Source: Aptenodytes patagonicus (lineage: Eukaryota; Chordata; Aves; Sphenisciformes; Spheniscidae). Taken from it: a DNA stretch of 64,000 bases. Made by a program: the position numbers and the translations under genes. The first letter of the stretch is position 1; each line of letters starts with the position of its first letter. The stretch is from positions 3,472,101-3,536,100 of the forward strand of contig NC_134950.1 of the NCBI RefSeq assembly GCF_965638725.1, read 5' to 3'. Below are positions 33,899-47,465 of this stretch, piece by piece. A model generated the notes under the pieces. That model saw only the letters and a list, made by a program, of their open reading frames with translations, was not told the origin of the DNA and searched no databases.

Positions 33899-36764
33899 TG
33901 GGAGAGATTTCAGGAATGACTCAGAGGCAAAGGCAATTTCACATCCAATTTTACATCCAAGGACAGCTTTTCACTGGTTACAGACATATGAACAAATGAG
34001 GCTTATTCCTGCCCCAGCACCCTCTTGGGATCTTGTTTAATGTTACATCTTAAGTCACGGGCAGTCCATCACCCTTCAGCTTTTCTCTGCTCCAGGCACA
34101 AGGGACAATGACTATCAAGTCCTCAGCACATTTCTTGGGTTTCTCGCAGGTTGGTGACAGTGTGCTGGGTTTGATGTACCCTTTTTTCCCCTGGAGGAGC
34201 TGCCAGTGATGGGTCTCTCCATCCTGTCCTACCTTTGTGAGTCACCAGGATTTACTCACTGGCTTTTGTCTCCCAGCTTGGCTGCCCTGAGACAGTGCAC
34301 ATAGATGTGCTGGGATCTTGCTGATTTGTTCATCCAGGGGCCATTTACACCTGCCATTTGTGCAACCCTTCTGCTGTTTTCCGTCCTGGTGCTTCTACAC
34401 CAATCTTCATCCATTCTCCATTCTTGCCAGTCTCAACATTTCCATTGTAACTCCCAAAACATGCAAAATCCCTTCTCCTGACAGCATAACACCACCTTCA
34501 CAATGGGGAAAGACGTTGCCACACAGGAATCTGCACACACAGACCGCAGCTGAACCAACCTGGTCTGAACCTTGTCCCTCGTCCTTTCAGGCCCACAAAG
34601 AGCAAAACTGGGACCAACACACACTCTTGTGCCTCGCACCAACCAACTAAAATGTGGGAAAACATAGGAGAATGGCATGGCCCAGAAGCAGTGCTATGCA
34701 GCTATCTGGACAGGCAAAGATTTGCTGACTGCTTGACGGTAGCTTAGAAAGGCATGTCCATATATGCTCAGCAGCAAAGTAGATCTGAGACATTTCAAAC
34801 ACAGTCCCAAGCTCCTGTGGGAAATATTGCAGGATCAGCAAATTCAGGCTATTGCTCTTCAAATCCCTTCGCTTGAAACAGCTGTAAATTAGCCACTATG
34901 GTGTAATCAGCCAAGCAACATACCCTGAGCCAGGGTTATATGTTCACACCGAGCTGACCCTAGGGGATCATTTCTCTTTGCTGGTAGTGCATTGGTGTGA
35001 ATTTATCTCAGGGAGGACTAAAACAACAGCAACCCTTCCTCCCTCCCCTCCAGCACCATTCAGCAGAGCACAAGCTCTCTCTGCCCCATCCTGGGGAGGT
35101 CTGTAACATGCTGTCTCCTCCTGTCAGCTCTGCAGCCACATGCAGCCCTGGCATGGTACCATCTCTTCCACTCCTCAAAAGCCCAACCAGCCTGTGTTCC
35201 CTTTGGAAACAAGTTTCTGTGTTTCATCAACAGAGACAGATGTTGGCCTCCTGTGTGCCACCTTGGAGGAGACAGCATGTCCACCAGTTTCACAGCACGT
35301 GGCACCGCTGGTGCAACCTGCCAAGGTCAGCATGTGCAGCAGGGGCATGGTAAGAGCATCCTCAGGCTCTAGTGATGAATTAGCGATAGCAAGCAGCCAA
35401 CCTGGCAATAATGAGTGCTCAAGCACCATCAGGGTAAGCAGAATTGAGACTGTTCCCCTTCACATCTAGCCCTTCCCACAGCGCTAGCCAAAGCCCATTC
35501 AGGAAATAAAGCGGCAAGCGGCAGATGTCAGTAGAGTAGCTTGCAAGCGGCAACGTTGCCGAGTTTCTGATACAATCCCAGAGCTGGCATAATCCCCAAA
35601 CAAGTACAAATGGATCTTGAGTGCTCAGTTTCCAAAGCACCCAGGATATTAACTACTGGTGACAGAACATCAAGCAGGGTGGTATATAGCCACAGTAGTG
35701 ACTTCCCTGCACCTGCAGGACCCACCTGCTAATGGAGACCTGGAGAGCCCTTGTCCTCCACTGTGGTGGGTAAAGTTGCCCCTGTTACCACGTCCCTGCT
35801 AGCTCTCCACCTCTGTCTCTGCTTCTGCAAAACACCATACTGCATACCATGGGAACACAAAGACCTGGGCCAGACTGTGCCTACCATCTCAGAAAACCAT
35901 CTGGACAGGAGCTGCTCTTGCTTCCAGGTTTTAGTTTTCAGAATCTGTCCTTGTTGCACATCGCAACAATATTCCAAAAGTTTTTGGGTTTGGGGGTTTT
36001 TCCACAGAAGAAAATTACGTGACAGGTGATACAGAGGAGGATGGAAGGGGAATTTCTTTTTTTCTAATTGGGGTTCAGTTTTGATGTGCTAACTTCGTGT
36101 TAAAACACCATTATTTCACAAGTTGGAAACAGTCTTCTCAAAAAACAGATTCAAAAAATATCTTTCAGAAATACTAAAACTCAGCTTTTCTCTATCATTA
36201 GAAAGTGGGTGAAATCCCCCCTGTTCCAGGAACCCCCCACTCTGCAATGGAGGTGCATTGACCTCCCAGGGGAACATCCTCCAACCTGTACATCTATCGC
36301 TGCGTGATCAGGATGATCTGTGGCTATAGGCAGCAATGCACACAAAGCTGTCATCCAAACACAGGCTTGGGAATTCGGGTGGGAAACCTTCAGGGTGAAC
36401 ATGACAAGTGCCACCATTGCAGTTCTGAGCAGCGTCCCTCTGATGTACTGCCAGAAGCCAACCCTTGACCACCACCAGCTCTTCTGGTCTCCAAATATTC
36501 CCTATATTCTTCCTATAATTCCCAACCCTGGAAATTACACATTTGTGCATCTCTTCCACTTCTAGAATTTGCCCATTCTGTGATTTTTTTTTTTCTCCTC
36601 TCAGGAACAGCCTTGAGCACCTTCACAGACAGATGTGCAGCAGGTCACTTCTACCTCTTTTTCTATGGTCTGACCCAGGCCGAGCCTTTTCTTTGTGGCC
36701 TTTTGAAAGGAATGTGTCCCACACTGCCGAATCACTGCCCTTCAATTTCAGAAGGACTAATAGC

Positions 36765-36920
36765 AGAGATGATAATTAATATGATGGAGGAGTAACAGTA
36801 ATTACCAGTAGATATTAACACCTATTTTTACTGCCATTGTTATTAATATTAATAATAGTAATTATTGTTATTCCTCTGGCAATTAGAAGAGTAATAGTGT
36901 TATTGCTGTTATTATATGCT
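36765..36920. repeat. AT-rich imperfect TAA/TTA repeat tract
   Basis: About 150 bases are dominated by TAAT/ATTA words (for example TATTAATATTAATAATAG and GTTATTGCTGTTATTATATG). It is a degenerate trinucleotide-type simple repeat with no coding potential. Confidence 0.7.
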
Positions 36921-39900
36921 GTTGTCATTGACCTGTAACCCTGAAGCACCTCAGAGTGCTGGTCATGGATGAGGACACCCCTGTTCCAGGCTTTCTATGA
37001 GCTGAGCCAGCCATGGTGGCCTGCACCTCAAAGCACAAGCCAAAAGGCAGCCTGGGGAGATGCTGAAATGGAGATGAAGGAGGTGGGGACATGAGACATT
37101 GGTGTCAGCACCCTGGCACAAGCGAATGGGTGCTAGCATGCAGGTCGGGGAGTCAGGAGATCCAGAGGTGTTCCCCGTCTCCACCACAACCTTCCCACAT
37201 GACCTCCAAGCAGGCATTTGGAAAGCCATCAGGGACAGGAGGCAGCTGCAGGTTACAATGCTTAATTGTAGGTGTCTCCATGGGCGTTAGGTGCCTGATC
37301 TCACATTACAGCCACCAAGGAGCTAACCAGCACCGTCAGTGAAGACAGCAATTTAACTGACTGGATGTACAGCTAACCCACTTGCCTAAACAAAAGCACC
37401 ACACGTTATTTGAGATGCTCGGACGTACCTCTGACTGAAACCCACTGAGTCTCTTCATGGCGCAGTTCCTTATCAGTTTTGTGGAGATGTTATGGCTCAC
37501 TCCTCTACAACTGCGTGTTTTGACACGCTATCCTGCATGATAAGAGGAGTCCAGAGCTCTGCGCTTGATGGACAGACGTCAATTATATCACTAACAACAT
37601 AAGAGTTTTGTTTTGTGGTAAAGCCACGATGATTTAACTCACAGTGCTGGGCTTCTATATGAATTTCATGTCTGGATGTAAGATCTCAAGATGAGCCAAA
37701 CACTACATATATATTTTGCATATATTTGCACACTTCAACCCATCCTGGAAGCCTACGACATCTGTGGATGAGAAGACAGTCCAGCTCCATGTGCTGACCA
37801 CATCTCTAACAGTAATTCACCACCTACCAGTCAGGAACTTTGCAGAAACCAGTTTTGGTCCTGCAGGCCACCCTCTGCTCTCCAGGAGTGACACATGAGA
37901 AAAGGGACTCCTTGTCTTCCCCCCAGGTATGCAGCAGGTTGTACCAGAGACCTCCTAGGGTCCACTCCCACCTGAATTATCCTGCAGTCGTAGGCTCCTG
38001 CAACAAAGCATGGATGCCCTCATGTGAACATTGTGCCCAGCGGTGTGGCCTCATGTCAGGAAGGGCACTTTAAGGGGCAGGTTTCCGTCGATTCCAGAAT
38101 AACTTTATTTGTGCCATCTGTCCTTCGCTCACATCTCCTCTGCGGCAGGAGGCCTCTGCCCTGACAGCAATGCCCAGGTTGGCCTGGGCAGACCTGGCCG
38201 TGGAAAGCCTGCCAAGGCAGGGTGGCTGGGGCACACCACCACCTCAGTCCAACTCTGGGCAACAGCACAGCAGGGCCAGAGCGTTATCTTTGGCCCCTCT
38301 CCAGCAGGTGACTGACCTTCCCGCTTCTGAACAGGGCTTTTGCCAACAAAACACATGATCAGTATTTATTTGCGAGCCAGGCAGATAATAGCAGTTAACC
38401 CGCTGCTATTACCGTCGCCTTTCCTTATGTGCTTTGTGAGGGTGACAACCTTGAGCCCTGGACTATGGCTACACAACCGGACTGGCTCCCCATCCCAGGA
38501 TGCTTTTTCTTTTTCTGCATCCAGGTCCTCCATTCATTGTATCTCATAGGACAACTTCCCTCTGCCCAGCTGGTCTGCCCACACCACAGACAGACACATC
38601 TTTCCACAGGACCATGAGTGGTGCAGGAGAGGTATAAAAACCAAAGCTCCTCCCTGTTAGCCTTGGTGATGCTTGTTACATGGAGTCGATGATTTCCTCC
38701 TCTTGGCCCAGGGCCACGGGAAGGACTCTTTGTTACTCAGTGCCCTGTTTAATCATTTATGCCAGGGCAAAGTCAAGGTGGGACAGACACCGTGTTCCCA
38801 GGACCTCGGTGTTTGGGGCGGTGTCACATTGCCAGGACCCCCGGCCTGCCCATCCTGCTTCTGCAACCCCACACCACGCTGACCCGGGGGCTCACCCCCT
38901 GCTGCGGCAGAGTCTTCCTGAAAGGCTGGGTTATTTGGAGGGGATTTCAAACCGCTGTTAAGGCCCATATCCAGCCACAGATCTCCCAGGTAATGCCACG
39001 CCTGTGCTTCACACTATGTGCCTACTTGACCCACACCCAGTTCCTTGCCCTCCCCACCCAAGGAGAAATTAACTCCTTCCTACCCACAGCGAGATTCCCT
39101 GTCACAGCCAGGGAGCCCTGGCCGTTACCTGGTGACTCGCTAACAAACACAATCTCCATGCCACGATGCTGACGCTCTCTCTGAGCCCCAAAAGGTGCCA
39201 ATGGGCATCCTGGTCCCTCCCCTGGGGTCAGGAGCACCTCTGCACTCCCCATCCCCAGTGCCATGCATTGGGAGTATTCACATTTCTGGTGGGTGAACCC
39301 CTGGCCTTCTGCTCTTAGGAGAGCTTTGCAGGAGGACAGATAGTATCTGGTATAACAAAGAGTTAGCACGGTGTGCAGAGCAAACACCTGATGTGGCAGA
39401 GAGCTGATACAACATTAACCCATCAGTATTTTGTGCAGAAGCAACAACCAGCAGTGGGGCTTGATCTAGGGATCTCTTTGCAACATGTACCATTGACGCA
39501 CTTCAAGGAGCTCTGTGCATGTCATTCACTGAATCGTCTGCTCACAGCCCCAGAGCCCTGAGCACTGTAAACACTGTGGGAACAAGAGAATTGGTAAGAG
39601 ATAAACAGGAAGACTAAGAGAAGTTTGTGTGTCACTGATGGGAGGGCCTTGTTTCCAAAGTAACTGGGTGGATCTAACCACTGAGAGCAGGATTGGGAAG
39701 GACATGAAGAGGTGACCTCGTCCTTCCCTCTGCCCCAAGGCAAGATCAAGCATGCCTGAACCAGTCCTGAGAGCTTTCAGTTTAACCTGCCCTTGAAAAA
39801 TCTAGGTCCACAACATTTGTTGCCCCCAACTCTGCCAAGTCCCTGCCTCAGTTTCCCTACCTGTAAAGGAGGAATGACCAGAACAAGTGGATCAATTGCT

Positions 39901-42728
39901 GGGTTATTGGAGAGGAAAGAAGTGGGAAGGGGAATCTTTGGCTGATGGTTGATGATTTGCAAACGTCTGGTGAAAAGCAAGAAATAAGCACGGAGCATTG
40001 TGTACGTATGGGTGTTTACACCTGCTGATACAGGTTTGATACAGCTACAAAGCGCTGTCAGTGTCTTATGCAAGAAGGTCCAGGTGTGCACACATGTGAA
40101 CATTTGGTTCTTCTTGTGCCTCTCCGAGCATAAGATGGACATTTGCCTTGCAGATGAGTTCCCAGTGCAGGGATTGTGATCAGATTTTCAAAGGATACCA
40201 GGTATCTCCTTTTAACTGTAGTTTGTAGCAAACTTTGCTTTTGTATTTTATTGGTCATGGAAAAGGGTGGGAATCACAGGGCTGGACTTCCTGTAAAAGG
40301 TCAACATCTGGTAGATTGGGTCAGCATCCTACTTCAGCAAGGAGAGTGGCAAGAAGATTATTATTTGTGTCCAATACTGCATATGTCTGATGCCCGTGTG
40401 AGCACACGATTGCAAGTACACTCAAAAGTGTTTTAAAAAGGGCAACATTTTTATGGCATTAATTGTGATACCCTCAAGGTTTGAACTCTACTGCTTTGGA
40501 AGACATCCTGAGCCTCCAAAGCTGGTTAATGTGGGTCCAGGTCTCTAGTCAAGACCAAATCAACATTTTGCCTGAATTGATAACTCTCAATCCTGTGTAA
40601 AATCATGCCATCAGTGTGGGCTTGAATATTCATATTGCACTAAAGCACGCCTCAGACAGGCTCTGCGTGCAGCAGACATCTCAGAGAGCCTCACAGATGT
40701 CTACCAGCCCCTGCTGATCACTGCAGAGAGACATTGCAGGATCTGCCCAGGATCTACAGGTTCTTGGTGTGATTCTCCAGTGCCCCATATCAAAAATATG
40801 GCTTATCCCTGTGCAAGCAAGCATTTACCTTGCTTCCCACAGGTATCATCTCCTACCCAGCCATGTGAGAGACAGGGAAATGGACACTGTCTCTCCAGTA
40901 GGACCTGTCAGCTTAAGCCAGTGCCTCAATGACTATGTTAGATGTAACTAAAAGCAAGAAGAGAGCCTGTTCGGAGACAGGAGGTGGTGAAGGCTACAAC
41001 ACAGGCTGTGGTTCATAAAGTCCTTTGGGTGCCGGGTCTCATTCAGAGGCAGAAGCCTATTTCAGCTGGCTGAAATCACTATCCGATGGGCTGCACCTCT
41101 GCTGGAAAATGTGGGGAGCCACAAACAAAGCGAGGCTGAAAACCAGGCTTTTAAGCCCAGATGCTCTCCTGCACTGTAACAAGCATTCAAACATACGTCC
41201 CAGAAACCTCCAGTGACTCCAATTCGCCAAAGGATTGGGGGAAAAAGCAAAGACAAGTAGGATTTTTTTTGCTCCGATTTGGACAATAGTTTTGGTACCT
41301 GCCAGAAGACCAGAGCAAACTTAGGTGAAGTTGGTTTGGTGTCCTATACCTTATTATGTTCCTAATTGAGCTCTTAAGTCACTGCTCCAGTCGCTACTTA
41401 GAACACTAAACCTGTGTCATTAAATCATCTCACAGCCCTCCAAGGAACAGTTAAGACTCAGGATGGCCTCTCAGCATTACTGTGCAATTTATCTCTTGTT
41501 TAATTCCCGTTAGCTGAGAAAGATGATGAAAATGTATCTAGGAGACCAGTGATCAGCAATACAGCTTCTATTCTTGACAGATGCACAAGTCCAACTTTCC
41601 ATTGATAGTAACTGCTGAAAACTAGGACCTCATGATTTATCCGAGGCTCTTAAGAGCTTGATATCTGCTGTTCTTCCGGCACGGAAATGCAAAGTTTAAA
41701 TATAAAACCTGCCTTGAAAAGTTCTGTGCAATCCAATCAGCCAGTAAATTTCTTACAGATGATAGCACACTGATCCTGGCATAATCCAATGTTTCAGAAA
41801 TGTCTTAAAAGATTAAGGCATCATTTTCTGCCCAAATGACAGAGGAGATTCACATCTCTGCAGAGTAAACACTGGCAACAGTCTTGCATAAGAGCCAGCA
41901 ATATTGCTAAAATTGTCCTCTGCGCTTCCTTACAAGGGCAATTACATAATCAGAAGCCTTCATCTATCAAAAGCAATCCTTTTCATTAAACAAGATGCTC
42001 TGGTGTAAGTGCACAAGCACACATCAAATGGGAAGGAAAGGAAGGTAGCTGGATTGCATTGCCTGACAGATCGGGAAAGAGGATTTTTAACCGTTTAGTG
42101 ACTCATCCCTGCTTGCTATTTTCTTTTGTTAATTTCTAGCTCCAGTTTTAAGAGTATGTTTGAAGGAGTGCACCAAGACCCTTTGACTCATGAATCATGG
42201 TCCCCAACATGCAAGGCTCTGTGCTTACAGAGTCACACGTGCCCCATCCTTCTTTGTAAGACAAGGATTGTACCTACAAAGGAGAAGGGCTCAGAGCAAG
42301 ACTCTGGCTGAAACACCTGTGGGTACAGAACTGCCAAAGAATCCTCACTTGATCCTTGCCAAAACTTTGAAGAACTAAAGACACCGTCCTGCTTAGCCAA
42401 GCTCCTTTAGGGACAATAGTTCTGCTGCGCCCTCTGCCAAAGGGTCCCTTAGTTCCTAGTTTATCCTGAGCCCCAATGAGATTTGCAAACTAGGGCAATT
42501 ACTGCTTGAATCTTAAGGTCAGCGCAGACAGGAGCGGGTGTCTGCACGTGAGCTTGTCATCTAGACTCCGTAGCATCCATGGGGAGACAATGCCTAACAG
42601 GAGATGTCCTAGCCATGCCTGTTTCTCTCAAAGGGTGAATCTGCCACAATCTGCAACATTCCTACTATTTCTCTGCATCAACTCTGCAAACAGACACAGC
42701 AATGGGCACCATTGACACCACCTCCTGA

Positions 42729-42740
42729 TCAGTAGAGGGC
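42729..42740 (+). promoter_or_regulatory. Weaker CTCF-like motif
   Basis: TCAGTAGAGGGC matches 11 of 12 positions of the CTCF core CCASYAGRKGGC, but the next base is T where A/G is preferred. Occurrences of this quality are expected by chance in a window this long, so confidence is low. Confidence 0.25.
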
Positions 42741-45700
42741 TACGGACAGCAGCTGTCTCGGGACAAAAGGCATCAAAAGCCATATAAGTGTCCCAAAGGA
42801 CCATGTCCAGTTATAAAACCATCAAATATGCTAACTAACCTGTTACAAAAGATCTCTGCTGTGTCGGTAACAAGAGCTGCTGGGAGAGCCTGGACTCTAA
42901 CACAGGTTGCTACCTCACAGGAAAGCCATGGGACCTCTTGCCCTCACCGGGGCTTCCTCTTGAGTTGGTGGCTCAGATTAGGATGCAAATATTGTCCTCA
43001 AGGAAGATAAGGCCAAATTGTGCAGGGGCCCTGAGGATGCCTATCTGGGTTTGGGATGGGCCTCACATCTCTGTGCTTATTGCCTCTTCATGGTGCATCT
43101 GCAAGGGGAAAATAAAGGACTGAAAGGACCGGATTTAACACACGCGATCTCCTCTAAGGCAGCTGAGCGAGGGATGTAATTCAGTGAAGTGCCTTCCCTC
43201 AGCAGGAGAGACCTTCCTGACTGCTGCTAATGAAATAGCAGGAAACAGTATTTTCCTGCTCAGACCTAGCAAGCAAACAGCACAGAGGGGGGGATTTTTG
43301 GCAGAGTTCCTCTAAAAGAGCAGAAGGTAACACGGTAATCGGATGAAGGCAAATGGGAAGCAAAGAGAAGGAGGTCACGACAGCAAGGTCACTAGGGAGG
43401 AGTTCAGAGTCTGTGAGACAGCTTGGGACAGAGTCATGAGCTAGAAAGGGAAGGAAAGCGAGCACAAGGAGGAAGAGATGGAGCAAGGAAGAAATGGGAC
43501 AGGGACAGAGGGGCAGGAGGTGGGTATCCCCAGAGAGTTTCAACCTGGGGCAGAACTGGAAGAGTCCTGACGTACAACACTGCTATGACCTGCTAATGTT
43601 TCTGGGCCTCCTAAAGGGACCATCTCTTCTACAGAGCAAAAACGTGAAACCAGATGGATTTTGTTCAGGTTTTTATTTCTGAAAAGATCCCACCTTATAT
43701 TCAGGCTGATCCAGTTGTGATCTAAAAGTCCCAAGTTATCTTTCACTGCCGTTTCTTTGGCTTCAATTCAGGCCTCTTAGGTGTCAAGGCTAAAATGATG
43801 CAACGTCGTCCCCCCCCCACGACCCACGCAACCTCAATACCTTCCTCCAGCAAATAAAATAAATTCCTGCCTCTGAAGCTGCAGCTCATTCTCATGGTGG
43901 CAAAAGGAGTTGATATAACTAGCATAGAAAGGCTGGAGGATACTGCTGTGGTTCTCCCTCCTATCACCAGTATGACCCAGGCCACAAAGCCATCCTCCTG
44001 CAATGGCACAGTTTCGGTGCTGTATCAGCTCATCCAATCCAGGACTTACAGGGTGGGGAACTACAAGGCCAAGAAGATATGGGAGAGGACCTAGTAAACT
44101 TGAGGACCTAGCAAACCCTTGCAAATCATTCACTGCAATGCACAAGCTGTCCTTGGAGGAGTGGAACAATGAAAGTTGTTTTTTTAGAGATCAGAGGGGG
44201 TTTTAGAGAGAGATTTTGGAGATTTTTTTAGAGACTTCTGCTCTGGGGTTATATGTAGTGTACTCATAGCATTGTATTTGCATTAGTGGAGGCACTGAAA
44301 GAGACTTTTCCTCTATCCAGCAACCAATATTTGCAAAAATGGTAGGAATTTTGATATTTAAGATCCTTGGCGCTTCACCAGACTTGGCTGAAATGGGTAA
44401 AGGGTTCAAAGGTATGGAAGAGTGAAGGGGAAAAAACACATCCAGAGAAAGCAAGGCAATATTAGCTTTTTATCTCTAGTATACCAGAAATCAACATCCT
44501 TAGCTATTGACTGTCATATTCATTAGCTATTATTGCAGGATTTGGTCTTGAAAAGCTCTGAAAAGATGTCTCAGCCATTTCAGAGGTTCAAGATGATTTT
44601 GCCACTTCCAGTTAGCATTTTCAGGAAAACTGGGCACACGCTGAGAGGAGGAGAGTAAACACAAGGCGATTGTCTAATTTTTGACATACGTTCACGCGGG
44701 CGGTTGTGCAGTGAATAAACTCATTCAAAGTGTGTTTCAAAGCCAAGCACGAGATCAGTTGCAGAAAACAAAGTTTTTGTTGGAAAGCATTAGCACTGGA
44801 ACTAAATACCTGTTGTGCTCTGCCCATGGGAAGGCTGCAGCTTATCTCCCCAGCAGCGAGAAAGCAACCCAACCCCGCCAGCAAAACAGAAGACATCAGC
44901 GGGATTAATCAATAGCGCTCAAAGAAGAGAAAGTGCAGGAACAAGCTGTTAATACTGTACTCAGAGGACAGATCTGCCCTAGGAAGCCATTTTCCAATAC
45001 TCTAGGATGAGACGAAAAAAGGCTTTTAAGATCAATTAGTCTTTGCAAATGATCCCCTGCGATAGAGTTTCCATGGATCCAGGGAAGGTAACACGCAGGT
45101 TGTGGTGGGAACTGGGGGCACCTCTCCATCCTTTGGAGTCTCAGCAGGGTAAACATGATACTGGGACAGTAGAAATATCAGAGCCTGCACCAGGCAGAAG
45201 AAAAAATACAAGGAAAACTGCTGATGTTGCAGCCAAGGGGATTGAAAAGCTGAACTGACTTAAAGCAGGTCACTTCCACAGAGCTTGCAAACTGCCTTCA
45301 AATTATCCGGTCAAATGAGCGTTAGATAAGCAGAGAGTCTTTCTGGGCCTTCAGGGGAATTCAGACAAGAGGGTTATTCAGCAGCTGGGTGATGACTAAA
45401 ACTTTCTGAGGCAGGTGGGGGATAAATCACTGCTGCAAACTGAAGACTCAGCTGGGGCTGCGGGGCAGGCTGGGAGGGCATCTGAGGAAACCTGGGTGGC
45501 TGAGCTGGGGCAGGGGCAAGGTCCGTCCTGCCCAGCTACCACATCCCTGAGCTCTTTGAGGAAGCTGATTTCAAGAAGGTTTTTTTTTGCTTGGGTTTGT
45601 TTTTCAGCCAGGTTTCCTAAGTGGCTAGGAAATCCCCTTACGCAATCACTATGCATGTCTGTAACTCTCCCCTTGCCCAACAATTTTTACCCCACCAACC

Positions 45701-46473
45701 CAGGGCTTTCAGAAGTCCAAAGAAAGGTTTTTCCTACACATGCTGTGAAAATGGGTGGGTGAGGAGAGCAAGGTGTTTGGGATCAAAGGGTTTGAGCAAA
45801 CCATCATGGGGTCACAGTCCCTCTGTCCCCTCCATAACACCAGGGGAGAGGACCAGTCTCTGTAGAAAAGGTGGAAGATACCCACCCTCAAACACACATC
45901 AGACTGTGGAGATGGACAGGAGATGGAGAGCAGTCCCGTCTGCTGGGGACCCTCTCTGCCCGCCTGCAGCCAGGACTGGACCTGCTCTGAGACCCTGGTG
46001 AACACACTGAGGCTGTGTGCAGAGGAGGGACCTGGAGAATACCACATCTGTGGTCTAGCAGAGGACTATCATAGGAGATAGCATGGCTGGGGACGAAGAG
46101 GGCTGGGAGACAGGAGTCTGGCTTCTGCCAGTGCGTCACTGCAGAGCCGGGCAAGCTGCCCATTCTCTTATGCCTCCAGTTCTGGCAAAAACTAGGATGC
46201 AGATCTGTCTCCACATTGGGCTCTGAAATCCTCTGAAGGAGGCAAGGTATGTGTGTTAGCCATCACGAGCTTATCCTTGTGACCCTTGAAAAGGGAAAGC
46301 GTATGGTTTCTCCTGCAGCCAGCAGTTAGCAGTGCCATGTAAATCGGCTGCTGATGATTCAAAGTATATCAGTAAGGTTAATGAAGGACACTGAAGTCAT
46401 CACTTCCCCCTTCTCTTTCCTTTCCTCTCCTTGTCAAAACAAAGATCTTCTCCTTCCTGTGCTATCTGAGAAC

Positions 46474-46745
46474 CACACAACAATTTAGGCCAGAAAGGAC
46501 CTCTGGGCATCTCCAGTCCAATCTCCTGCTCTAAGAAGAGTTATCTTCAAAGTTTGATCAGGATCTTACCCAGGTGACTTCTGAGTATCTCCAGATGTGG
46601 AGATAGCACAGCGTCCCTGTGCACCTGTCCCAGCGCTGACCCATTCTCAGGTGAAAAATGTTTCCTTTGCTGTGCAGGGCACCATAACAGAAATGTTCAG
46701 ACTGGTGTGAATGGGATGTTTTGTGTGGACGCACCAGAAGGAACA
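46474..46745 (-). mobile_element. Old CR1 LINE fragment, tail part
   Basis: On the + strand CAATTTAGGCCAGAAAGGACCTCTGGGCATCTCCAGTCCAATCTCCTGCTC is the CR1 3' tail. It is followed by a diverged ...ATCTCCAGATGTGGAGATAGCACAGC... and ...CAGGTGAAAAATGTTTCC. It is heavily substituted. It matches the CR1 portion immediately 3' of the fragment at 47160. Confidence 0.75.
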
Positions 46746-47159
46746 AATGGCAGGGGAAGGGCTACGCAAATGGCACGGGCTGATGGCACCTAGCAGAACA
46801 AGTCAGCAAGATGCCAGCACATCTCCGTGCACCATCTCAGGACATCCAAGCTGGGTGACAAAGGCCAGTGAGTAAATCCTGGTGATTCACAGACATGGGA
46901 CAGGATGGAGAGATTCAACAGATGGCATCCCTTGTCCTCCGTGGCATTGCAGGGAATCCTGGACAGACAACTTGGACACAAGTGGTTTGGTGCCGAACTG
47001 GTGGGTGCACACGTCTTGGTGCTTGTGGGCATGAGGGTCTGCACGCAATGAGTGGCAACATTTTTTGTTTCAGTTTTGTTTAAAAATTAAATCACCTTCC
47101 CCCCCTACAAGGTCTCACATCAGGCATTACTACATTGTCACAACGTCATTTCCTATAGC
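46746..47159. other. Non-CR1 segment lying between two halves of an old CR1
   Basis: About 410 bases without CR1 similarity that I could see. It may be a later insertion, or CR1 sequence too decayed to recognise. No gene is seen. Confidence 0.35.
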
Positions 47160-47465
47160 CGCAACTTGTGTTTGTTGCCTCATCCTTTCACAGTGCACCT
47201 CAGAGAAGAGACTGTCTTCTCTATAGCCTTCTCTTAAGTAGCAGAAGACAACAATTGCATTCCCCTGAGCATCTTCTTTCCCAGGCTGGTCAAAGCCAGC
47301 TCCCGCAGCCTTTCCTCATGTGTCTTGCGCTCTTCACTGGACCTGGCCCAGTTTGTTGGTTTCTCCCTTGTACTGGGGGACCCAAAATTGAACACAGTGC
47401 TTCAAACAGAGGGGAATCATCACTTCCCTCAACCTGCTGGCTATGCAAGGAACCTGCAAGGCACA
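47160..47465 (-). mobile_element. Old CR1 LINE fragment, end of RT ORF
   Basis: The + strand text TAGCCTTCTCTTAAGTAGCAG... CTTTCCCAGGCTGGTCAAAGCCAGCTCCCGCAGCCTTTCCTCATG... TTGTACTGGGGGACCCAAAATTGAACACAGTGCTTCA... ATCACTTCCCTCAACCTGCTGGC is the antisense of the conserved CR1 ORF2 C-terminus. It is collinear with the fragment at 46474, so both probably derive from one insertion. Confidence 0.8.

Larger units (their letters stand above)
31726..46473. other. Long intergenic stretch, no gene recognised
   Basis: Nearly 15 kb with no convincing exon, RNA gene or transposon. Local structures noted separately are a hairpin (33861-33898), an AT-rich TAA/TTA tract (36765-36920), a TATA-like box (38633-38640) and a weaker CTCF-like motif (42729-42740). 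Homopolymer C and G runs occur near 43809-43817. The AT-rich segments around 41.3-42.1 kb could include conserved non-coding elements, but I cannot test conservation. Confidence 0.4.
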
